A stretch of DNA of 5,273 nucleotides from Acidobacteriota bacterium. Its GTDB lineage: Bacteria > Acidobacteriota > Polarisedimenticolia > J045. The notes under the pieces were generated by a model. It did no database searches. It saw nothing but the letters and a program-made list of their open reading frames with translations, and was not told where the DNA came from. The DNA lies in the NCBI GenBank assembly GCA_027064265.1, contig JAMOQA010000589.1, positions 1 to 5,273 on the forward strand, read 5' to 3'. A program made the translations under genes and the position numbers. This document shows, one piece after another, positions 1 through 4,136 of this stretch (position 1 is the stretch's first letter; each line of letters starts with the position of its first letter).

Positions 1-246
1 TCCCCGGGACCGGGCGGTGTCCGCCGGCCCCGCGACACGGGCCCCCCCGGGCCGGGAGGCGCCCCCCGGCGCGGGAGTCACCCGCGGACGAAAGCACGGC
101 ATTCTGGTCGCTTCTCGGGCCCGGGTCAAGACCGGCCCCGGCCCTGGTCGCCGCGTCGGTTCGGGGGACGTTGATCCTGCCCGCCCGGGGGCCCAAACTT
201 CCGACAGGGGAGATGGTTCCGGGACCCACCCCGACGGAGGACGCGC
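1..246. other. Upstream region of pfkA, no secure gene
   Basis: This stretch is extremely GC-rich with many short G/C runs. Open frames here are rich in Arg, Gly and Pro and show no recognisable domain, as expected of chance frames in such DNA. No clear sigma70 promoter is visible. The best spaced pair, TTGATC at 171-176 and CAAACT at 194-199 with a 17-nt spacer, matches the consensus at only 4/6 and 3/6, so I do not call it. The only supported element is the ribosome binding site GGAGG at 236-240, six bases before the ATG at 247. Confidence 0.6.
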
Positions 247-1587
247 ATGGACCGACCGGAGGAGCTGCCCGACTTCACGATCCGTACCCTCGGCCCGCCG
301 AGGTATCCCTCCCCGATGATGCTCAGCCGCGAGGAGGGGGATTCCCTCGCGGACTTCGTCCCGGACGACCGCCGCATCCTCTTTTATACGGACCTCGAGC
401 GGCTCCGGCCGTTCCTCGAGGCAGGCAGCCCCCTGCCGAGCCTCGAGGTGGCCGGCCCGCGGGAGCGGATCTTCTTCCGTCCCGGCGACGTGCGGGCGGC
501 GATCGTCACCTCCGGGGGACTCTGCCCGGGGATCAACGACGTGGTCCGATCCCTCGTCCTCACCCTCCGCTGGCAGTACGGGGTGGACGAGATCCTCGGG
601 ATCCGGTATGGCCTCCGGGGGTTCGTCGCGGAGGACGCCCCCCCGGTGCGGCTGACCCCGGACGACGTCAAGACGATCCACCACGAGGGCGGCTCCTTCC
701 TCGGTTCCTCCCGGGGGGCCCCGCCGATCGAGGAGATCGTCCGGTTCCTCGACCGGCAGGCGATCTCGTGCCTCTTCCTCGTCGGGGGCGACGGCACCCA
801 GCGGGCGGTGGAGGCGATCTCCCGGGCGGCCGCCGAGGCCGGGCTCGAGGTGGCGGTCGTCGGGATCCCGAAGACGATCGACAACGACATCCTCTACGTG
901 GACCGGACCTTCGGCTTCATCACGGCGGTCTCCCTCGCCCGCCTCGCGGTCGACGCCGCCCACGCCGAGGCCCTGGGCGCGTACAACGGGGTCGGCCTCG
1001 TCCGGCTGATGGGCCGGGACTCCGGCTTCATCGCCGCCCAGGCGGCCCTCGCATCCGGGGAGGCGAACTTCGTGCTGATCCCGGAGAACCCGTTCGACCT
1101 GGACGGCCCCAACGGGTTCCTCGCCCACCTGCACCGCCGACTCGCCTCCCGGCACCACGCCGTGGTGGTCGTCGCCGAGGGGGCCGGCCAGGAGTACCTC
1201 GCCGAGGAGCAGGCGGTGCGGGGAACCGACGCCTCGGGCAACAAGCGGCTCGGGGACATCGGCCGCTACCTGCGGGGGCGGATCGAGGCCTACTTCGCCG
1301 AGCGGGAGATCCCGGTTACCGTGAAGTACATCGATCCCGGTTACATGATCCGCTCCGCCCCGGCGAACGCGTCGGACGCGATCTACTGCCAGCAGCTCGG
1401 GCAGAACGCGGTCCACGCCGCGATGGCCGGGAAGACCGGGGTGATGATCGGGAGGCACAACGGCCGCCAGGTCCACATCCCGATCCACCTGGTGACGAAG
1501 GGCCGCAAGCGGCTCGACCCGGAGCACCCCCTCTGGCGGGCGGTGCTCCAGTCGACCGGCCAGCCGCTGCGCATGGTGAACGAGTAG
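247..1587 (+). CDS. pfkA: Atypical ATP-dependent 6-phosphofructokinase (PPi-PFK-like group)
   Basis: This 446-residue cytoplasmic enzyme would phosphorylate fructose 6-phosphate to fructose 1,6-bisphosphate in glycolysis. Visible motifs, in order: GGLCPGIND (90-98), a nucleotide/phosphate-binding loop; GGDGT (180-184); PKTIDND (208-214) with the expected catalytic Asp212; MGRDSGFIA (255-263) for sugar-phosphate binding; IPE (278-280); AEGAGQ (310-315); and YIDPGYMIR (361-369) with the substrate-binding Arg369. Gly183 sits where PPi-dependent enzymes carry Asp, which favours ATP as donor. Lys209 is the residue typical of PPi-PFKs. This Gly/Lys combination marks the long PPi-PFK-like ATP enzymes of plants, trypanosomes and some bacteria. 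The N-terminal extension of about 80 residues and the length also fit that group and not the ~320-residue E. coli type. GGAGG at 236-240 fixes the start. The gene appears monocistronic, with the tRNA promoter following closely. Donor specificity is inferred from sequence alone. Confidence 0.93.
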   Translation: MDRPEELPDFTIRTLGPPRYPSPMMLSREEGDSLADFVPDDRRILFYTDLERLRPFLEAGSPLPSLEVAGPRERIFFRPGDVRAAIVTSGGLCPGINDVVRSLVLTLRWQYGVDEILGIRYGLRGFVAEDAPPVRLTPDDVKTIHHEGGSFLGSSRGAPPIEEIVRFLDRQAISCLFLVGGDGTQRAVEAISRAAAEAGLEVAVVGIPKTIDNDILYVDRTFGFITAVSLARLAVDAAHAEALGAYNGVGLVRLMGRDSGFIAAQAALASGEANFVLIPENPFDLDGPNGFLAHLHRRLASRHHAVVVVAEGAGQEYLAEEQAVRGTDASGNKRLGDIGRYLRGRIEAYFAEREIPVTVKYIDPGYMIRSAPANASDAIYCQQLGQNAVHAAMAGKTGVMIGRHNGRQVHIPIHLVTKGRKRLDPEHPLWRAVLQSTGQPLRMVNE

Positions 1588-1603
1588 CCCGGATGGTGCA
1601 TGA

Positions 1604-1633
1604 GCCCTCCGGGCCGGAGCTTGCCGGGAGGGC
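1604..1633 (+). terminator. Hairpin after pfkA, possible terminator
   Basis: GCCCTCC at 1604-1610 pairs perfectly with GGAGGGC at 1627-1633, starting 17 bases after the pfkA stop. A U-run does not follow, so this is at best a non-canonical terminator. Its right arm overlaps the -35 region and spacer of the predicted tRNA-Ser promoter. Confidence 0.35.
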
Positions 1634-1649
1634 CCCCCGCCCCTAGAAT
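1621..1649 (+). promoter_or_regulatory. Sigma70-type promoter of tRNA-Ser
   Basis: TTGCCG at 1621-1626 (4/6 to consensus) is followed after exactly 17 bases by TAGAAT at 1644-1649 (5/6). Transcription would begin near 1656, about ten bases before the mature tRNA 5' end. The same -10 hexamer, TAGAAT, recurs in the promoter at 3871, which supports both calls. Confidence 0.6.
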
Positions 1650-1666
1650 CCTCCCGGCATCCCCGC

Positions 1667-1760
<94 letters not shown>

Positions 1761-1779
1761 CATGGTCACGGCACGTGGA

Positions 1780-1799
1780 GGAGACGCCCACCCGTCTCC
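1780..1799. terminator. Shared hairpin between convergent tRNA-Ser and HNH gene
   Basis: GGAGACG (1780-1786) pairs with CGTCTCC (1793-1799) around a six-base loop. The stem sits in the 43-bp gap between the tRNA 3' end and the HNH stop codon, where a bidirectional terminator is expected. Neither side has a U-tract, so termination strength is uncertain. Confidence 0.4.
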
Positions 1800-1802
1800 C
1801 CG

Positions 1803-3410
1803 TCACCCCCGCAGGGCGGCCTGCACGATGGCGGACAGGTCGCGGCTGCGCTCGGGCCCGAGGCTCTCGAGCGCGCGGTGGACCCGCTCGAGGGCCTCGG
1901 CCTTCCGGAACCCGAACGTCTTCGCCAGGCTGGCCGCGATCTCCTCCGGGGACGGGAGGCGGGAGTCTGCAGGTGGCCCGCCCGGTGGGAATGGCCTCCG
2001 TCCGGACGTCCGGACGGCGACGAGCCGGGGCGCGTCCTTTCCAGCGCGGGCGTCGAGACGCTGGAGCTCGTCCGCGAGCTGCCGCCCGCGAGGGGTGAAC
2101 AGGAAGCGCCCGTCCCGGGCCCGCCGGATCTCCAGCAGGCCCGCGTGGGCCATGGCGTGGCAGCGGGCGCAGAGCGCGACCCCGTTGTCCAGGGTGTCCG
2201 GGCCTCCCTTCGACCTCGGCTGGACGTGGTGCCACTGCTCGGCCCGCCGGTCACAGTGGGGACTCGCGCACGCTTCCCCGTCCCGCAGGAAGATCTTCCG
2301 GCGGACCGCGTGCCGCCCACCCTCCCGGGAGTCCGGATCTCCGGACCGCCTTTCTTTCGCCTTCTCGGACCCAGCTCCCGCTGCAGCCGGGAAGTTCACA
2401 CCGCGCGAGTCCGGATCTCCGGACCGCCTTTCTTTCGCCTCGCCGGCGTCTCCTCCCTTCGCCCCGTCCAGGTGGACCACGTCCGCCTCCCCCTCGACCC
2501 GGTCCACTTCTTCCGGGCTCACCTCGAGGAGACCCCGGTCGGTCTGCATCGCCGCCCTCCCGCACGCCGGGCACCTCGTGTAGACCACCGCGTACCTCGC
2601 GGGAGGCGCCCCCTCCGGCACCCTTTCCTCGGCCGGCTTCGCCAGTTCCAGCTCCGCCAGGTAGAGCAGGACCTCCGCGAGCCCCACCGACCGCCCCGAG
2701 CGTTCCGAGAGCTCCTTCGCCAGCCCCGCGAACGCCCGTCGGACCTTCTCGACCTGCGACGCCGTGAGCTTCAGCACGATTTTCCGGTCCAGGTTCGGCA
2801 ACCCCCAGCGTCCCTCCGGGGGGCGGTCCCTGCCCTCCCGGACGGCCCGCCGGACCTCGTCGCGCACCGCCCCGGCGTCCTTCCCCCGGGCGAACCGGAG
2901 CCAGGCCTCCTCGGTGGCAGGCGTCGCCACCCGGGTGATCTCCGCGAGGGCGGACCAGCAGAGGTGGCCCGCGAGGAAGGCGCCCCGCAGCCGGGGCAGG
3001 TCGGCGAGGGCCCGGGCGGTTCGCAGGGCGTCGAAGGTCGTGGAACGCCGCCAGCCGAGATGGTCCTTCGCCCAGGCCGCCACGGAGGAGTAGCCGAGCT
3101 CGAGGAAGCCCCTCGACTCGTCGAGGGCGAGGAGGAGCTGGACGAGGGTGAGCCGGGCCTGGTTGCCGAGCCGGAACGCGTGAAGGGCCTTCCGCTGGAG
3201 CTCGTCCGGGGAGAGTTCCAGGAGGGGCACCCGGTCCTCGGCGGCCTCTCCGGGAAAACCCTCGGTGGGCCCCGTGGCGGGTCCTTCGCGGGTGTCCTTC
3301 CCGTCGACTCCCACGGGAGGCAGGGGGGAAGGATCGCCGGGGGCCCCGTGGCGGGAAGGGACCGGAAGCGGGCCGGCAGGACGATCGGGCGGAGTGCAGT
3401 CGAGTGCCAT
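1803..3410 (-). CDS. DUF222-like / HNH endonuclease domain protein
   Basis: This 535-residue protein has a Pro/Gly-rich, probably disordered N-terminus (1-65). A helical DUF222-like region follows (about 66-260; GYSSVAAWAKDHLGWRRST and ARALADLPRLRGAFLAGHL are typical). CPAC at 280-283 is a half-site of a possible zinc knuckle. The HNH nuclease domain covers about 369-424, with zinc-type Cys381, Cys386, Cys414 and Cys417, the HH pair 394-395, Asn409, and His418/His422. The last ~50 residues (487-535) resemble the small helical C-terminal domain of RuvA. A metal-dependent DNA nuclease is inferred; the biological role of this often multicopy family is unknown. AGGAGG at 3415-3420 (complement), four bases from the ATG, supports the start. 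Residues 325-336 and 351-362 are identical 12-residue repeats in the linker before the HNH domain, so the insert should not disturb the catalytic core. Confidence 0.88.
   Translation of the reverse strand: MALDCTPPDRPAGPLPVPSRHGAPGDPSPLPPVGVDGKDTREGPATGPTEGFPGEAAEDRVPLLELSPDELQRKALHAFRLGNQARLTLVQLLLALDESRGFLELGYSSVAAWAKDHLGWRRSTTFDALRTARALADLPRLRGAFLAGHLCWSALAEITRVATPATEEAWLRFARGKDAGAVRDEVRRAVREGRDRPPEGRWGLPNLDRKIVLKLTASQVEKVRRAFAGLAKELSERSGRSVGLAEVLLYLAELELAKPAEERVPEGAPPARYAVVYTRCPACGRAAMQTDRGLLEVSPEEVDRVEGEADVVHLDGAKGGDAGEAKERRSGDPDSRGVNFPAAAGAGSEKAKERRSGDPDSREGGRHAVRRKIFLRDGEACASPHCDRRAEQWHHVQPRSKGGPDTLDNGVALCARCHAMAHAGLLEIRRARDGRFLFTPRGRQLADELQRLDARAGKDAPRLVAVRTSGRRPFPPGGPPADSRLPSPEEIAASLAKTFGFRKAEALERVHRALESLGPERSRDLSAIVQAALRG
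1998..2017. repeat. 20-bp perfect palindrome inside the HNH gene
   Basis: CCGTCCGGAC is followed immediately by its own reverse complement. It encodes part of VRTSGRR (residues 466-472), in the linker between the HNH domain and the RuvA-like tail. It contains two GTCCGGAC units, related to the hairpin core of the 34-bp repeats at 2329 and 2407. Confidence 0.7.
2329..2362. repeat. 34-bp direct repeat, copy 1
   Basis: This is a perfect copy of 2407-2440, offset by 78 bp (26 codons, in frame). It contains the inverted repeat GTCCGGA-TC-TCCGGAC, then CGCC and the pyrimidine run TTTCTTT on the + strand. In the HNH gene it encodes AKERRSGDPDS, here residues 351-361. Confidence 0.9.
2407..2440. repeat. 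34-bp direct repeat, copy 2
   Basis: This is identical to 2329-2362 over all 34 bases and differs immediately on both sides. It encodes the same peptide at residues 325-335 of the HNH protein. Perfect DNA identity, third positions included, indicates a recent duplication or insertion of a short palindromic element. Confidence 0.9.
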
Positions 3411-3479
3411 GAGGCCTCCTCGGGCGGGGGGCGCACGAGGGAACGAATGGCTCCTGGATGAAACCCAACCTCGCGACCC

Positions 3480-3508
3480 ATATTACGTCACTCGACCTCT
3501 TGCGTCAA
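3480..3508 (-). promoter_or_regulatory. Predicted promoter of the HNH gene
   Basis: Read on the minus strand, TTGACG (complement of 3503-3508) is followed after 17 bases by TAATAT (complement of 3480-3485). This places the start of RNA near 3473, giving a leader of about 60 bases. The local drop in G+C around 3480-3535 fits a promoter region. Confidence 0.5.
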
Positions 3509-3538
3509 CCAGAAATACACTACTGTCAACGCGTTGAC
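3504..3538. promoter_or_regulatory. Operator-like GTCAAC/GTTGAC palindrome near the HNH promoter
   Basis: GTCAAC-GC-GTTGAC at 3525-3538 is a perfect 14-bp palindrome. A third GTCAAC half-site at 3504-3509 lies 21 bp away, about two helical turns, and overlaps the predicted -35 of the HNH promoter. The symmetric CG-centred form resembles sites of LacI-family and similar dimeric regulators. The regulator cannot be named, and since TTGAC is itself a -35 motif the third half-site could be coincidental. Confidence 0.4.
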
Positions 3539-3735
3539 GCCCCTTCCTCCCGCTTCCGGGAGGAGGGCACCACCTCTCCCGCCTCCTGCAGAAAAGCCGC
3601 AGCATGTGCCCCAATACGCAACCCCGTGGCACGGATCATGCGAGCCAGCCGGGCCGCAACATGGGAGACATGCTGCCATGCGATTCCCACGGCGTACCCC
3701 GTGATGCCGGAGTTCCCCGGTGACAGGAATGCCAT
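3526..3735 (-). CDS. Possible small ORF, 69 residues, unknown
   Basis: I do not recognise this protein and call it only tentatively. It starts at an ATG (complement of 3733-3735) preceded by a weak AGGA, and stops inside the palindrome just upstream of the HNH promoter. The product, beginning MAFLSPGNSGITGY, is less Arg/Pro-loaded than chance frames here. It contains a plausible amphipathic helix (residues about 21-52, WQHVSHVAARLARMI through AAAFLQEAGEVV). Its third-position G+C, about 70% by eye, is lower than in neighbouring genes, which suggests foreign origin, decay or non-coding status. It would read toward the HNH gene with a gap of 115 bases. Confidence 0.2.
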   Translation of the reverse strand: MAFLSPGNSGITGYAVGIAWQHVSHVAARLARMIRATGLRIGAHAAAFLQEAGEVVPSSRKREEGASTR

Positions 3736-3848
3736 ATCGTCCTGCCGGTCGCCCGCTTCGTCCGGCTCTCCTGCCGGTCGCGGGAATCATCCGCGGGGCG
3801 GGCCGGGAGCCCGGGCGGAGCCAGCAACGACCCGGTGGAGCCGGCCCC
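3541..3848. other. Intergenic stretch without a secure gene
   Basis: Apart from the hairpin at 3542-3567 and the doubtful small ORF, I see only minor structure. A 13-bp direct repeat starting TCCTGCCGGTC occurs at 3740-3752 and 3769-3781. GTGCC/GGCAC arms around 3606-3635 could form a weak stem. The G+C is somewhat lower than in the flanking genes between about 3590 and 3740. None of the overlapping frames on either strand gives a recognisable protein. Confidence 0.5.
3542..3567. other. 11-bp GC-rich hairpin upstream of the HNH promoter
   Basis: Bases 3542-3552 pair with 3557-3567 around the loop CTTC, with one G-T wobble. No U-run follows on either strand. It could be a terminator-like structure isolating the HNH promoter from transcription from the right, or simply an inverted repeat. 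Confidence 0.4.
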
Positions 3849-3876
3849 TTGACAATCGCGCGAGATGACGTAGAAT
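3849..3876 (+). promoter_or_regulatory. Strong sigma70 promoter of the riboswitch-ATPase leader
   Basis: A consensus -35, TTGACA at 3849-3854, is separated by 16 bases from TAGAAT at 3871-3876 (5/6). Initiation would fall at about 3882-3884, where the first helix of aptamer A begins. The long leader of about 250 bases before the ATG at 4137 is therefore expected to start with the aptamer. Confidence 0.7.
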
Positions 3877-3882
3877 TCATGG

Positions 3883-3937
3883 TGCGCCGATTTGATCGTC
3901 AGCTTGCGGGCGCGTTAGAAGTGCGGCTAAAGCGACG
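3883..3937 (+). promoter_or_regulatory. SAM-II-like riboswitch aptamer, copy A
   Basis: It folds as an H-type pseudoknot. P1 is GCGCC (3884-3888) with GGCGC (3909-3913), extended by U3883-G3914. The P1 loop carries GAUUUGAU (3889-3896), CGUC (3897-3900) and AGCUUGC (3901-3907). CGUC pairs with GACG at 3934-3937 and CUU (3903-3905) with AAG (3919-3921). Between them lies the unpaired GCUAAAGC (3926-3933). The order P1, GAUUU strand, CUUGC, P1', AAGU, GCUAAA matches what I remember of the SAM-II (metA) family, including the marine metX example with GAUUUA and GCUAAA. In that family these strands form the S-adenosylmethionine pocket. One weak point is an A-G mismatch (3901/3925) in the inner helix. 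Ligand identity is inferred. Confidence 0.72.
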
Positions 3938-3967
3938 AGACGGAATCCGACCTCGGAACCCCTCGTC
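3934..3967 (+). promoter_or_regulatory. Alternative stem competing with aptamer A
   Basis: GACGAG at 3934-3939 can pair with CTCGTC at 3962-3967. Its first four bases are the same GACG needed to close the pseudoknot of aptamer A, so the two structures exclude each other. The partner strand touches the foot of the next hairpin, as in an expression platform. Function is inferred. Confidence 0.4.
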
Positions 3968-3991
3968 CCGGCGCCGCGCGCCGGGCTTCTT
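3967..3991 (+). terminator. Terminator-like hairpin between the two aptamers
   Basis: CCCGGCGC (3967-3974) pairs with GCGCCGGG (3978-3985) around a three-base loop and is followed by CTTCTT. The stem is very stable but the U-tract is short and broken, so this is a candidate attenuator and not a classical terminator. Confidence 0.45.
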
Positions 3992-3992
3992 G

Positions 3993-4010
3993 CGTTCCGG
4001 GGCCGGAACG
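3993..4010 (+). other. Second spacer hairpin
   Basis: CGTTCCG (3993-3999) pairs with CGGAACG (4004-4010) around four bases, giving a stable 7-bp hairpin between the terminator-like stem and aptamer B. It may insulate the folding of the second aptamer. Confidence 0.45.
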
Positions 4011-4016
4011 AGAGAC

Positions 4017-4074
4017 ATCGCCGATTTGATCTGACAGCTTGCAGGGCGATTCACAAGTACTGCTAAAGCGTCAG
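4017..4074 (+). promoter_or_regulatory. SAM-II-like riboswitch aptamer, copy B
   Basis: This is a diverged second copy of the element at 3883-3937, and the better folded of the two. P1 is AUCGCC (4017-4022) with GGCGAU (4045-4050). GAUUUGAU (4023-4030) follows. CUGAC (4031-4035) pairs with GUCAG (4070-4074). AG-CUUG (4036-4041) pairs with CAAG-UA-CU (4054-4061), leaving a two-base UA bulge. GCUAAAGC (4062-4069) is unpaired and identical to copy A. Both P1 and the outer pseudoknot helix differ from copy A by compensatory changes, the signature of a selected RNA fold. Aptamer B ends four bases before the stem that hides the ATPase ribosome binding site. Confidence 0.78.
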
Positions 4075-4078
4075 CCGG

Positions 4079-4131
4079 CCTCCGCTTCCCCCGGGGCCCG
4101 CTGATCGAACGCGGACGGGGGAAGCTGGAGG
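4079..4131 (+). promoter_or_regulatory. Hairpin sequestering the ATPase ribosome binding site
   Basis: CCTCC-GCTTCCCCCG (4079-4093) pairs with CGGGGGAAGC (4116-4125) and, past a bulged T4126, with the Shine-Dalgarno GGAGG (4127-4131). The stem has 15 base pairs, with an inner CCGC/GCGG stem (4098-4101 / 4111-4114). In this fold the ribosome binding site of the gene at 4137 is fully masked, so translation should depend on opening the stem. AAGCG in the 3' part of aptamer B (4066-4070) can pair with CGCTT (4083-4087), a possible way to open it. Confidence 0.65.
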
Positions 4132-4136
4132 TACCG

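Noticed and set aside
171..1646. 491-residue + strand frame across pfkA
   Set aside because: It is an Arg/Pro/Gly-rich shadow in another frame of pfkA, without domains, running past the pfkA stop.
1878..3461. 527-residue + strand frame opposite the HNH gene
   Set aside because: It is the antisense of the HNH frame, without a recognisable domain; the minus frame holds clear HNH motifs and a good ribosome binding site.
3740..3781. 13-bp direct repeat as a binding-site pair
   Set aside because: It is short, GC-rich, has no symmetric core, and has no gene start close enough to suggest control.
3879..4034. A + strand frame from ATG 3879 running through aptamer A into aptamer B
   Set aside because: No ribosome binding site fits a transcript starting near 3883, the product is Arg-rich and unrecognisable, and base conservation follows RNA pairing and not codons.
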